The notes beneath the pieces were generated by a model. That model made no database searches, was not told the origin of the DNA, and saw only the letters and a program-made list of their open reading frames with translations. A stretch of 64,000 nt of DNA from Dama dama. Its lineage: Eukaryota > Chordata > Mammalia > Artiodactyla > Cervidae. Numbering within the stretch: the first letter of the stretch is position 1; every line of letters begins with the position of its first letter. The position numbers were made by a program, and so were the translations under genes. The DNA lies in the NCBI RefSeq assembly GCF_033118175.1, contig NC_083694.1, forward strand, positions 33,182,108 to 33,246,107, written 5' to 3'. Below are positions 47,616 through 58,855 of the stretch, piece after piece.

Positions 47616-48574
47616 TTTTCCTAAGTATACTTTCTTAGAGCAGTTCTAGGTTCACAGCAAAATTAAGCAAAAAATATAGGTAGTTCCTATATCCCCCCTT
47701 CCCTTCCCACACACAGCCTCTCCCCCATTATTAACATCCCCAGAATGATACTTTGTTATAACTGAACTTACACATCACTGTCACCCAGAATCTATAGTTT
47801 ACATTAAGGTTCACTCTTGGTATTTTACATTCTGTGGGTTTGAACAAATGTATAATGGCACATATCCACCATTATAGTATCATACAGAGTAATTTCACTG
47901 CTCCCCAAAATCCTCTAGCTCCATCTATTCTTACTCCTTCTTCCCAACCCCTGGCAACCACTGACTTTTTTTACTGTCTCCATGGTTATGACAGGGAAAC
48001 CTGGTGTGCTGAAGTCCATGGGGTTGCAAAGATTTGGATATGACTGAATGAGTGGACAACAGCAATTTTCCAGAATGTCATATAGTTGGAATGATACTAT
48101 ATATAGCCTTTTCAGATTGACTTCTTTCATTAAGTAAGATGCATGTCAGTTTCCTTCATGTCTTTTCACGTTTAATAGCTCATTTGTTTTTAGTGCTAAA
48201 AAATATTCCACTGCATATCTATACCACAGTTTATTTATCCATTCACCTAATGAAGGACATCTTGAGTACTTCCAAGTTTTGACAGTTATAAATAAAACAT
48301 CCACATGCAGGTTTTTGTGAGGATCTGACTTTTCAACTCTTTTGGATAAATGCTAAAGAGTACAATTGCTGGATCGTGTGATTAGGGGTATATTTGGTTT
48401 GTAAGAAACCACCAAACTATCTTTCAAATTGATTGTACCATTTTACACTTCCATCAACAATAAATGAGAGTTCCTGTTGTCTCACATTCTCTTAGGCATC
48501 TGGTATTGCCAGTGTTTTGATCTTTCTAATAGGTGGTGTAATGGTATTTCATTGTTGCTTTAATTTAGTTTCCT
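47616..48574 (-). mobile_element. L1ME-type 3' region, antisense, first part
   Basis: Inverted L1 3' sequence ('ctaggttcacagcaaaatt', 'atactttgttataactgaac', 'acaattgctggatcgtg'), with a poly-T start. A short BovB end (47990-48060) and a longer BovB (48585-49860) interrupt it. Confidence 0.85.
47990..48060 (+). mobile_element. Short BovB 3'-end fragment, sense
   Basis: Only the last ~70 bp (aaacctggtgtgctgaag to gtggacaac), inside the L1ME. Confidence 0.8.
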
Positions 48575-48584
48575 AATGACACAT

Positions 48585-49860
48585 GCACTCATCTCACACA
48601 CTAGTAAAGTAATGCTCAAAATTCTCCAAGCCAGCCTTCAGCAATATGTGAACCGCGAACTTCCAGATGTTCAAGCTGGTTTTAGAAAAGGCAGAGGAAC
48701 CAGAGATCAAATTGCCAACATCCACTGGATCATCGAAAAAGCAAGAGAGTTCCAGAAAAAATCTGTCTCTGCTTTATTGACTATGCCAAAGCCTTCGACT
48801 GTGTGGATCACAATAAACTGTGGAAAATTCTGAAAAAGATGGGAATACCAGACCACCTGACCTGCCTCTCGAGAAACCTGTATGCAGGTCAGGAAGCAAC
48901 AGTTAGAACTGGACATGGAACAACAGACTGGTTCCAAATAGGAAAAGGAGTACGTCAAGGCTGTATATTGTCACCCTGCTTATTTAACTTAATATGCAGA
49001 GTACATCATGAGAAATGCTGGGCTGGAAGAAGCACAAGCTGGAATCAAGATTGCCGGGAGAAATATCAATAACCTCAGATATGGAGATGACACCACCCTT
49101 ATGGCAGAAAGTGAAGAACTAATAAGCCTCTTGCTGAAAGTGAAAGAGGAGAGTGAAAAAGTTGGCTTAAAGCTCAACATTCAGAAAACTAAGATCATGG
49201 TGTCTGGTCCCATCACTTCATGGGAAATAGATGGGGGAACAGTGGAAACAGTGTCAGACTTTATTTTTTTGGGCTCCAAAATCACTGCAGATGGTGATTG
49301 CAGCCTTGAAATTGAAAGATGCTTGCTCCTTGGAAGGAAAGTTATGACCAACCTAGATAGCATATTAAAAAGCAGAGACATTACTTTGCCAACAAAGTTC
49401 TGTCTAGTCAAGGCTATGGTTTTTCCAATGGTCATGTATGGATGTAAGAGTTGGACTGTGAAGAAAGCTGAGTGCCGAAGAATTGATGTTTTTGAACTAT
49501 GGTGTTGGAGAAGACTCTTGAGAGTCCTTTGGACTGCAAGGAGATCCAACTCCCCAGTCCATCCTAAAGGAGATCAGTCCTGGGTGTTCATTGAAAGGAC
49601 TGATGCTGAAGCTGAAACTCCAATACTTTGGCCACCTCATGCGAAGAGTTGACTCATTGGAAAAGACCCTGATGCTGGGAGGGATTGGGGGCAGGAGGAG
49701 AAGGGGGTGACAGAGAATGAGATGGCTGGATGGCATCACCGACTCAATGGACATGAGTTTGAGTAAGCTCCAGGAGTTGGTGATGGACAGGGAGGCCTGG
49801 CGTGCTGCGATTCATGGGGTTGCAAAGAGTTGGATACGACTGAGTGACTGAACTGATGTG
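48585..49860 (+). mobile_element. BovB LINE, 3' ~1.28 kb, sense, with target duplication
   Basis: Best-preserved BovB in the window. Successive frames give VQAGFRKGRGTRDQIANIH, GVRQGCILSPCLFNL, NNLRYGDDTTLMAES and PTKFCLVKAMVFPMVMYG, covering the RTE reverse-transcriptase core and C-terminal part. The active-site box reads YGDD where other copies read HADD or YADD. Frameshifts near 48775 and 49000 and the missing 5' two thirds make it dead. It is flanked by aatgacacat (48575-48584) and aatgacatat (49861-49870). Confidence 0.95.
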
Positions 49861-50300
49861 AATGACATATAATGTGAAGCATCTTTTCATACGCTTATTT
49901 GCCATCTGTATATCTTCATCAGTGAGTTGCCTCTTCAAATCTCTTACCCATTTTTTAACAAGGTTGTTCATTTTCTTATCATTGAGTTTTAAGAGTCTCT
50001 GTATATTTTAGATAATAATCCTTTATCAGATCTGTATTTTGCAAATATTTTTCCCAGTCTGTGACTTATCTTCTTGTTTGCTTGACAGTATCTTTCATAG
50101 AGCAGAAGTTTTTAATTTTGATGAAATTCAACTTATCAATTATTTCTTTCATGGATTGTGCCTTTGCTGTTGAATCTAAAAAGTCATCACCAAACCCAAA
50201 ATCACCTAAATTTCCTTTTACGTTATCTTTTAGGAGTTTTATAGTTTAACATTTCACACTTAGTCCAATTTTTTATGAAGGACATAAAGATTGAGTGAGT
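49861..50300 (-). mobile_element. L1ME-type ORF2 C-terminal region, antisense, second part
   Basis: Continues the L1 from 48574. The minus-strand frame reads MNNLVKKWVRDLKRQLTDED then IQMANKRMKRCF, the L1 ORF2 C-terminal signature. Confidence 0.88.
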
Positions 50301-50329
50301 GAGTTTTTAAAAATCTAGAGCATACAAAG

Positions 50330-50515
50330 CCACTTTCATGTTTGAAACACTGCAGTAACTTCCACTTATGTTTAGAATTGAACCAGAGATTTTTACCATA
50401 ATCTATAATTTCTACCTAAGCTAACCACTTTCCACAATTCCAGGATGTCCTGGTACATTTCTCTTCCCTCTGCCACATTAGACTTCCTTGTGCCTCTTGA
50501 CATGCAGAGTTCATT
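50330..50515 (+). mobile_element. Probable L2-like repeat, second part
   Basis: 'cactttccacaattccagg', 'ttctcttccctctgccac' may continue the repeat at 47280, which would place the L1ME insertion inside it. Tentative. Confidence 0.35.
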
Positions 50516-50631
50516 GATAACATACACTGAAGTAGGATTACTTAATTAACGATCTATAGACAACAATTAAGATTGAGTAGAAATCAAGTGAGTAAACATT
50601 ATAGAGGAGAGTGAATGTAAGGAATTCCAGG

Positions 50632-50940
50632 GACTTGTGGCTCAGTGGTGAAGAATCCATCTGCCAAGGCAAGAGACTTGAGTTCGATCCCTGGTTCGAA
50701 GTTCGATTACCTAGTGCAGAACAACGAAGCCCGTACACCACGACTGTTGAGCCTGTACTCTGGAGCCTGGGAACCACAACTATTAAAGCCTGCACACTAT
50801 AGCCTGTGCACTGCAGCAGGAGAAGCTGCTTCAGTGAAAAGCCCAAGCACCACAACTAAAAAATAGCCCCTGCTCATCCCAACTAGAGAGACGTCCTCAC
50901 AGCAATGAAGACCCAGCACAGCCAGTAAATAAAAGAATAT
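50632..50940 (+). mobile_element. CHR-type SINE
   Basis: Sense copy with a tRNA-like head and agttcgatccc box (about 50680), a body with 'gagcctgggaaccacaact' and 'ctgcagcaggagaagc', and a 'taaataaaag' tail. Confidence 0.9.
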
Positions 50941-53900
50941 ATTAAAAAAGCCAACTCCTTCAAAAAAAGGAGAGAAGAATTCCAGCCACAGACAACTTCT
51001 TTCAGTTTGTGTGTAGCATTTAGTGAATGAGTAGGTCAGCCAAGCTGAAAGGATCAGAAGTTAAATCAATTGGCAAGTGCCCAAAAAGAGAAAGAAAAGT
51101 TTGAATTGGATCTTTAAAAAATATCCTAAGGTTGAACACTTAAAAAACCTAGAATTGCTTTGTATAAGAGTAAGGGATCATTTTAACTGAGGTACAATAT
51201 GTTGCAAATTGAATTTTTAAAACTGGTACAGTGTTACAGAAGGATAAATTGTTTTTAATAATGTATTTGTTTGAACCAATAATTAACATATATTCAAAAT
51301 GTTAATTTTCCCAGAGTCAAGTCTGAATTTTTAATTTCCAGGAATGTGTGTATCTCTTACTATCAGCTCCATATGCCACCTGATTCTTAAATCTCCATTT
51401 ATTAATTGTGATTGAATTTATATAGCCATATATATATATAGCCATAGTGATTGAATTTAGGGAGTTGTTTTCTCCATTACTATTAATAGTGTTGTTCTTC
51501 ATCAAAGAATCCTTCAGGTATCCCAAGTTATCCTGAACTCCAGTGTGCCTTCTGCTACAGGTAATAAAAATGCATTATGTCGTGAGAGGAAATAAGTGAT
51601 TTTTAAATTCTTTTAAATAAAATGTCAACAGTGAAACCAAGAATTCCAGCTTCTGTTTTGCAACTCTTTAGGACACTTAAGTGAACACTGTGTCAGTAAT
51701 AGTTCTCAACAGTATGCTCCTTTTGCCCCTGCAGGAATGGATTCCAAGACATTAAATTCTGCTTTTAGCAAACAGTATTATAGTAGTGTTACAACACAGC
51801 TTAGTTCTATTGAAAATAAATTCTCCTTTGAATCACTAGAAATAATTCTTTTCTAGGCCTATGTAAATGCAACTGTATTATTTCTTAAATCCAGCAGTTA
51901 TGTGTACTTCATTATATCTGTAAAGCAGTACATATTTGACCATTTTTACTGAGTGCCTACTTGGTAATGGTACTGTCATTTATATCTTATTGGGAAGATG
52001 CGTTTTGTAGTGCAGAAAACCAATTTATGCACAACAGTTCAAGTGAATCTGTTGCCTGCTAGTGGTACATATTATATATGCTTCAAAAGGATAACTGCCT
52101 TTTTAAAATAACCAAGGGGCACATCAAAATTACTTAAAAACAAAGTTTTAAAAAATCTTTATCTGCCACATTGGTGAGGAACAGCAGTATTCACATAAGA
52201 ATGGATTTCTGGAATGTCTCTTGGCATGTAATGCCCTCTGCCATCTACTGTCTAGTCTTTATGCTCCCACACTGTGATGATTCATCTGTCTGGCATCCTT
52301 AGTGTATTAACAGAATATTGAGTTATGGCCATACCTTCATTTTTATACCTTACCATTTATCACTAGATTTGACAATTAGATACAAAAATAAATTTTCTTA
52401 AAATTATTATTTAAAAAACTTCCAAAAAAATTGCCATATTTCGTCACTTTAGTGCCTGATTTCTGAAAGTTATTATTTTGCAATGAAATTAATTATTCAG
52501 AAATATACTAGATGACTTTGAGCATTGAGGTTTTTTCAGTCCTCAAGGATCCCCTATTTAAACTTAGATACCAGAGACTGGTCTACGCATTAGCTTCCTA
52601 AGGGGCTCTTTAGAAATGAAAGGAAGCTGGAAGTCCACTGAGACATGCATCCCAGGTTCAGTTTATTATTTTAACCATTGTGCCATTAGCAAAAAATTTT
52701 GAACTAGCATATTTCATTAGCCTGGAATGGGAGATGAGTTATGGGACATTACCTCAGGGTTCAGTCTTCTAATAATATTTACTTTTAAGATCAATGACTT
52801 ATTAATTTGCTGATCAATGGTGTTAAGAATTAGTTCAAGTAGAATTTTAGATGTCTGCTAATGGCTCATTAACTAAATTTGAAAGACAAAAATCTTTTAA
52901 CTTTGAAAAGGAAAATTCTCTTTGAGAGGGCAGTCAGATACATTTTTGTATAAGGAGAAAATATCTTTCTACTTCATGCCTTCCGTGGGTGACACAATTT
53001 CTAGGGCCATTTGTCAATACCCATTTGGTATGACTTGGTATGAAGTAAGATTGATTTAGAATTCTAGCTTATAACAGAAGGAGCTTTCAAGTTCTGTTAG
53101 TTCAGACTCCTCATGTGTATATAGAAAATATATTTTATGTTTTTTTAATATATATAATTGGCCTATTTATCTCAGAAACATTTGAAGGACAATCTTCAAT
53201 GTGTGTGCTCTGTATGATGTAATCATTGAAAGCATCTGCTAGGTAAATTTTGGGTAAGTGATCACACGTTCAGTTTTCTTCCACCTTTCCCTGCTTCTGT
53301 GCAAGGTAGTTTTGATAAGAGTTTGGAGTATAAATGCTTTGTTTTTATATGATTTCATACAGTGGAGGAAGGGTCAACCATCCACAGGACTTCTTCTGGC
53401 TTCTTTCTGATTTCTGTTTTAGATACATCAGTCAAGTTTATTCCTGGGCCTGCTATCATGGGAGTACCATCTCATCTTTGGGTGCTCACTGGAGTTTGTA
53501 TTCCAGACATTTGTGCTACCAGCATAAAATCCCTGCATATTTTGGCCTTGTCTCAACCTCAGGTTCCCATCCATATTTTAGTCTCAGAATTTCTGCCTCC
53601 TTTACTACTGAGGCATGCAACACAATCTGGATCTCTTGCCTACTTCCTACAGGCTCTGAGAAACACTATCTGTTTTGTCTCTCTTGCCAACTCCAATTGT
53701 AAAGATTCACATTGGGTGTGATGGCATGTACTGATTCTTCTAGGTAAGCAGGACTAACTATCCAACCCACACATTATAGGCTCCCTCATAATTGTCTGGG
53801 AATTTCTATCACGCTTTTCATTGTGCCTGGGCTTTCTTCTCCAGAGGAAGAAAATGAGGACACATGTTGGATGCTGCATCTTACCTTTATTTCTCTTTTC

Positions 53901-54181
53901 CCCCTCAGTTACAGAGGGACATGCCTTCCTTTTCCTGTATATCATATTCTTATTTATCCCACTCCTTAATGTGTAGAAGAAAATCTTCTATGATCTGTCT
54001 TGTCATGCTTGACTCTTGATATAGCAATAAGAGCTTAAAGAATTTCAGTGTCTACCGTTCTCTAATAAGCTTAGGGGTGGAAAGCTGAAAGGAAATGGAA
54101 ATTGAATAGGAAAGGAACACACACTACTTTAATATTTTTAAAACATTATCTTTGTCACTTCTATATCAATGGTTATGAATT
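50941..54181. other. 3.2-kb repeat-poor RGS7 intron block
   Basis: No BovB, Bov-tA, L1 or CHR sequence is recognisable and no exon is visible. Two overlapping forward frames of about 120 codons (53334-53702 and 53362-53721) have no family I recognise and are probably chance. Confidence 0.6.
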
Positions 54182-54715
54182 TTTGTTGTTGTTCAGTCGC
54201 TCAGTCTTGTCTGAGTTTTTGCGACCCCATGCAGCACACCAGGCTTCCCAGTCCTTCAGAATCTCCCAGAGCTTGCTCAAACTCATGTCCATTGAGTCAG
54301 TGATGCCATCCAACCATCTCATCCTCTGTTGTTCCTGTCTGCTCCTGCCTTCAATCTTTCCCAGAATCAGGGCTTTTTCTAATGAGTTGGCTCTGCATCA
54401 GGTAGCCAAAGTATTGGAGCTTCAGCATTAGTCCTTCTGATGAATATTCAGGATTAATTTTCTTTAGGATTGACTGGTTTGAACTCTGTGCTGTCGAAGG
54501 GATTCTCAAAAGAGTCTTCTCCAGCACCACAATTTGAAAGCATCAATTGTTCGGCACTCAGCCTTCTTTATGGTCCAACTCTCACGTTCGTACATGACTA
54601 CCGGAAAAACCATAGCTTTGACAAGATGGGCTTTTGTAAGCAAAGTGATGTCTTTGCTGTGCAGTATGCTGTCTAGGTTTGTCATAGCTTTTCTTTCAAG
54701 GAGCAAGCGTCTGTG
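54182..54715 (-). mobile_element. BovB 3' ~0.53 kb, antisense
   Basis: Starts ttgttgttgttcagtcgc. The minus-strand frame contains KAMTNLDSILHSKDI and HLVKAMVFPVVMYERES; truncated near 54715. Confidence 0.93.
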
Positions 54716-54996
54716 AATCCTGGCTGCATATTAAAATCACCAGTGAGAGAGGATATGGGATGGCTGGCAGTGGGGGAGAGGGGACTTGTTAATGTACACT
54801 TATGCTTAGAACCAGCCACAGAAAATTAAGTCAGAACATCAAATATTGATCAGTCTGATGCCGGTAAAGTTTAAGTGAATCACTCCATGTCAGTTAGTAA
54901 ATAAGTCTCACCCAGGAGGGTGCTCATCCTTTCTCCGACACTTCTAAGCAGATCATGGTGCTAAACCAGCTACTTCTGTTCTTTTTTTAAAAAATT

Positions 54997-55335
54997 ATTT
55001 GTTTACTATTTATTTTTGGCTGAGTTTGCCGTTTGTTGCTGTGTGTGGGCTTTCTGTAGCTGCATCAGGTGGGGGCTGCTCTCTACTTGTGGTGTTCAGG
55101 CTTCTCATTACAGTGGCTACTCTTGTTGCAGAGCATGGGTTCTAGGCACATGGGCTTCCATAGTTTTGGCTCAGTAATTGTAGCTCACAGGCTCAGAGTG
55201 CAGGCTCGGAAGTTGTGACGCATGGGCTTAGCTGCTCCATGGCATATGGGATCTTCCTGGACCAGGGATGGAACTCGTGTTTGCTGTGTTGGCAAGCGGA
55301 TTGTTAACCACTGGACCACCAGAGAAGTTCTTTTC
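54997..55335 (-). mobile_element. CHR-type SINE, antisense
   Basis: Antisense copy: tail (ttatttttggctgagtttg), body (gctgctctctacttgtgg, gcagagcatgggttctagg) and head complement (ccactggaccaccagagaag). Confidence 0.9.
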
Positions 55336-55340
55336 TTAGA

Positions 55341-55410
55341 AATTATTTATTTATTTGCTTTTTTTTTTTTTAGAAATTATTTATTTATTTACTTATTTTT
55401 GGCTGTGCTA
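55341..55410 (-). mobile_element. CHR SINE tail fragment, antisense
   Basis: Two AATTATTTATTTATTT blocks followed by 'atttttggctgtgcta', the extreme 3' end of a second CHR copy. Confidence 0.65.
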
Positions 55411-55630
55411 TTTCTATTCTTAAATAGATATGCAAACCAAATTTATAGTTTACTTAATGTTTACAGGGCAGTGTATTATAGTATATGTATTTCACATACA
55501 ACCTACAAAGAAAACAATTCAAGAGTAAAATGCTTTCTTCATTTACTTCCTTATCCCTTACAACATTGTAGTGGAGTATTGTCACAATCGTTGTACTGTC
55601 AGGAGAAGGTTCTTTAAGAAAAATGTCCTA

Positions 55631-55853
55631 TATAATGGGCTCCAGTTTCATCCATCTCAGTAGAACTGATTCAAATGAATTCTTTTTAATGGCTGAGTAA
55701 TATTCCGTATGTACCATAGCTTCCTTATCCATTGGTCTGCTGATGGGCATCTAGGTTGCTTCCATGTCCTATGTATGGCAAAAACCACTACAATATTGTA
55801 AAGTAATTAGCCTCCAACTAATAAAAATAAATGAAAAAATAAATTAAATAAAA
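55631..55853 (+). mobile_element. Young L1 insertion with 5' inversion (twin priming)
   Basis: 55631-55770 is L1 3' UTR in antisense (ttctttttaatggctgag, tgatgggcatctaggttgc). 55771-55853 is the L1 end in sense (atgtatggcaaaaacc, gtaattagcctccaac) with an A-rich tail. The 15-bp aagaaaaatgtccta occurs exactly at 55616-55630 and 55854-55868. Confidence 0.94.
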
Positions 55854-55960
55854 AAGAAAAATGTCCTAGGTTCTCATTATACAAAGAGCTAATCCCTATT
55901 GCTTACCAGTGCTTGTGGAGAACAACTTCTTTCTCTAGACACATCAGTGCTGCCTTTTGC

Positions 55961-56008
55961 CCTTGCCTCCCTGTCCTCCCAGCTCCTTGCCTCCATGTCC
56001 TCCCAGAT
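55961..56008. repeat. 24-bp tandem duplication
   Basis: ccttgcctccctgtcctccc plus agct (55961-55984) is repeated with few changes at 55985-56008. Confidence 0.85.
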
Positions 56009-57191
56009 CCTCAAACTCATTTTTTCCACTTTCATATTTTCTCTGGAGTCACTTTCAAGGATAACTGATGATCTTTCAAGCTGTGGAGAGAAAATAGAGA
56101 AATTGAGCAGAAATATACAATGTAATAATTTTTACTAGTACCAGAGATCCCTACATCCTGTATCAAAAGTTACAAGTAAAGGAAACACAGCCATGTAACT
56201 GCTAACTTCCAGTCATATCTAAAGGATAAGTGATGTCTAAGGACCTTTCTCCATTTAAGATCTCAAGTATCTTTTAATCTCCTTTCTTCTGTTTCCTGAT
56301 TTGTGTTTTTCTCTCTCCCACCCTCTCTCTCTCTTTCCTATTCCTCTTCCTTCTCCTCCTCCCTCTTCCTTTTTCTTTCTCCCTCCCTCCTTTTCTCTTT
56401 TCCAGATAAGAAAGAAGCTTTAAAACTCTTTGTTTCTTTGCAACAGAAAAATAAATGTGGCAAAATGATATCCCTGTGGTTGTCAAAAAACAAGGAGCAA
56501 ACTGTCCAAACTTTTCCTCCAGCCTACCCTGTTTGAAAGGGGCTCACCTGTCTGGAAAAGGAAAAAGAAAAGTTAGGAATTCTGAAAAGAAGCATGGTCT
56601 ATTGTTTATCAGTTGCTTTCTTCATCTTCTACATTTTGACCATTAAACTCCACTGCACATTCTGTCTATAGACAACAAATATTCCAAGTCACTGGATGTT
56701 ATAGATTTCTTTAGGAAAATTGCTCTGGGATTTGAGCTGGTTCAACTGAATACCATTGATTTTCTAACTTAGGAGATGCACACAACCGTCTAGTAAGTGT
56801 CATCTCATCCAGAGAAGGTAGACTCTGAGGGAAGCTGAATGCAGATATCAGCTGGGGGCATCACCTTATTTGGTGTCTGGATACCCTTGCTCTCAATCTG
56901 TTGGGTTAGCATCTAAACACTCACTTTCACATGCAGATCTCTTGTATTACTTTTTCCTATTTCTCTGGTAGTTATTCTAGAATGGTATCTGAAGACTTTT
57001 AAACTTAAGGTGTAAAAGAAGGCAGTGCGTTTTCTCACTGGATAACTGCCCAGAGAAGTGGCTGGGGCCATTTGGGCAGGCTGCTGGGGGCTTGTGTCAT
57101 CACAGCATTTACCTGGGTCCTGGAGAGTGAATGTGCCCATCAGGAACTTTACACCCAAAGATTTCTTTGTCTCTCTGTTTTCCATTTCTAG
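56009..57191. other. RGS7 intron before the last visible exon
   Basis: No interspersed repeat seen. Contains the pyrimidine tract at 56300-56405 and the acceptor of the 57192 exon. Confidence 0.5.
56300..56405 (+). promoter_or_regulatory. Long pyrimidine tract ending in a candidate splice acceptor
   Basis: About 105 nt almost entirely C/T, ending ttttctcttttccag at 56405, upstream of the 57192 exon in the same orientation as RGS7. Whether it is used as an acceptor is unknown. Confidence 0.5.
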
Positions 57192-57266
57192 CCTGGATGT
57201 GTAAATACCACTGAAGTGGACATTAAGAAGTCGTCCAGAATGAGAAATCCACACAAAACGCGAAAG
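57192..57266 (+). CDS. RGS7: RGS7 exon: end of DHEX / linker before GGL
   Basis: A 75-nt exon, exactly 25 codons: PGCVNTTEVDIKK then SSRMRNPHKTRK, about residues 204-228. The acceptor is tttccatttctag, ending at 57191. The donor, aag|gtaaaa at 57267, is weaker than those of the other exons. The exon begins and ends in phase 0, so it could be skipped without a frameshift. The basic SSRMRNPHKTRK tail is diagnostic for RGS7 and leads into the linker before the GGL domain, whose exon is not in the remaining 6.7 kb. A long pyrimidine tract ending in a candidate acceptor lies about 0.8 kb upstream. Confidence 0.95.
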
Positions 57267-58557
57267 GTAAAATCAACATTTGTTGTGCTGACCTTGCAAT
57301 GTGTTGTACTGTTTATGATCTCAGGTGGCCTCAGCCTGCAGTGGCTAAAAGTGGGGCTTCAGTTCCCCAGCCAGAGATTGGGGCCAGGTTGCAACAGTAA
57401 ATCCTAGCCACTAAACCAGTGGTCAGTGATGAAGGCCCTGCCCCTTCAACTTTGCAGAAACGAGTTTCCTGAGATGGAAAGTAGTGAAAAAAGTATTAAG
57501 AGAAAAGAAGAGTACATTACGTGTGACTAGACACATGGGCAGACTCAGGAGAGTCCCTGAATCACTCCCTCTTGGCAGTTTGAATTACTTTTACAGGGGA
57601 TTTCTTCCTGGTTTCTTTTGGCCAATCATTTTTATTCGTCTGGTTCACAGTCCATATTTGGTGTATCTCAGGACCCTCCCATGTGTGTGCACACATCTCT
57701 TAGCCAAGGTGGATTCCACGGAAAAGGCCTACGGGTAGAATATCCCTTGGCATCACTCCCCTTTGGCCTCCAGGGAGCCTTTCTGCACATGTGTGGTCAG
57801 GGACATCTCCTGACTTCAAGAATGAGAAATATGTGGTCTGGGCAGGGCCCAGCCTCCCCACTTAATTGTCCTGCTACTCTCGTCTTGGATTTTTGGTCCA
57901 CAGGGAATGAATCTCCAGTCACTTTACCCTGTAGGGAGCATCTACCTCCTGCCTCATTTAGAGGATGTCAACCACAAAAAAAAAAAAAAACCTCTTCTTC
58001 CATTTCATGAGTACTTTATAGCATATTCCCTGCTCTTCCTTATTACTTGGCTAGAAGAAAATCTGGAGGTTCAAGCCCTGGACTTCTGTCAGTTCCTCCC
58101 TCACCAGAAAATAGACTCTGTCCCGAATCTCAAACATGTCAAGGTCTCAAAGTGTGGAGGTGGCTGTGACAGGAACAGGATGCTGAGAGGAGAGCCATTA
58201 GCAGAAAATGTATCTCTTTCAGAGACCAGGAAATGAGGAAAAATAAATACAGATTATCTGAGAACAAGTGGTACTTATGAGAGACAGGCATTGTTAGAGA
58301 AAAATTTGAAGAAAAAAGACATCATCCTAAGATGTTTAATTACAGGTACTGTATGAAGACCACATTTTAATATCAAAATTTTATGGCATAATTATAGGAT
58401 CGTGGCAATAGGTTTAGGATCTCTTATATGAGGAAGTATGTAACAAAAACAAAGTGCTATCCTGAATTCAATGATTTTTAATCAATCCTTTGAAAACACA
58501 TAGCCGAAGTACCTACACTTTTTAAAGTAACACATACATATAGAAGGCATTTTTTAT
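57267..58557. other. RGS7 intron after the last visible exon, unassigned
   Basis: Starts with the donor gtaaaa. Contains an A15 run near 57976; no next exon is seen. Confidence 0.5.
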
Positions 58558-58840
58558 TTGGGCTTCCCTGTGGCTCAGTTATTATAGAAGATATTTTTCA
58601 GCGGTAAAGAATCCACCTGCAATGCAGGAGCCTCAGGAGATATGGGTTTGAGCCTTTGGTTGGGAAGGTTCCCTGGAGGAGGGCATGGCAACCCTCTCCA
58701 GTATTCTTGCCCAGAGCATCTCATGGACAGAGGAGCGTGTTGGCTACAGTCCATAGGGTCTCAAAGAGTTGGAAATGACTGAAGCCACTTAGCACACACA
58801 CAGATTCATTTTGAACTTCCCTGGTGGCTCAGATGGTAAA
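58558..58840 (+). mobile_element. Bov-tA SINE with split head and extra head fragment
   Basis: The head gggcttccctgtggctcag is separated from cggtaaagaatccacc by a copy of the flanking sequence. The body is complete to cacttagcacacacac, then a second head piece (aacttccctggtggctcag) follows. tatagaag-type copies lie at 58539, 58583 and 58841. Confidence 0.88.
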
Positions 58841-58855
58841 TATAGAAGACATTTA

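Larger units (their letters stand above)
12135..57266 (+). other. RGS7: RGS7 gene, internal part (six exons and five introns seen here)
   Basis: RGS7 is a cytoplasmic and membrane-associated GTPase-activating protein for Gi/o alpha subunits, found mainly in neurons. It works as an obligate complex with G-beta-5 (through its GGL domain) and is anchored by R7BP or GPR158 through its DEP/DHEX region. Six exons at 12135, 18682, 27346, 28764, 28946 and 57192 join in frame with compatible phases (0, 1, 0, 2, 0) and no stop, giving 152 codons plus two bases of a split Val codon. The joined peptide covers about residues 77-228: the second half of DEP plus DHEX. RGS7 is preferred over RGS6 because of HGYFFPISDHVLTLKDDG and the SSRMRNPHK ending. 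The introns are 6.4, 8.6, 1.4, 0.1 and 28.2 kb. The 5' exons and the GGL and RGS exons are not in the window. Residue numbers come from memory of the human protein and are approximate. Confidence 0.95.

Noticed and set aside
49008..49652. The longest frame (214 codons), an apparent reverse transcriptase
   Set aside because: It is the C-terminal part of a 5'-truncated BovB, not an independent gene.
53334..53721. Two overlapping forward frames of about 120 codons
   Set aside because: No recognisable family, no splice context or promoter, and two frames open at once in AT/TC-rich sequence is compatible with chance.
54714..54960. Possible MER5-like DNA transposon piece (cctggctgcatattaaaatcacc)
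   Set aside because: Only about 25 bases look right and the rest cannot be aligned by eye, so it is not listed as a feature.
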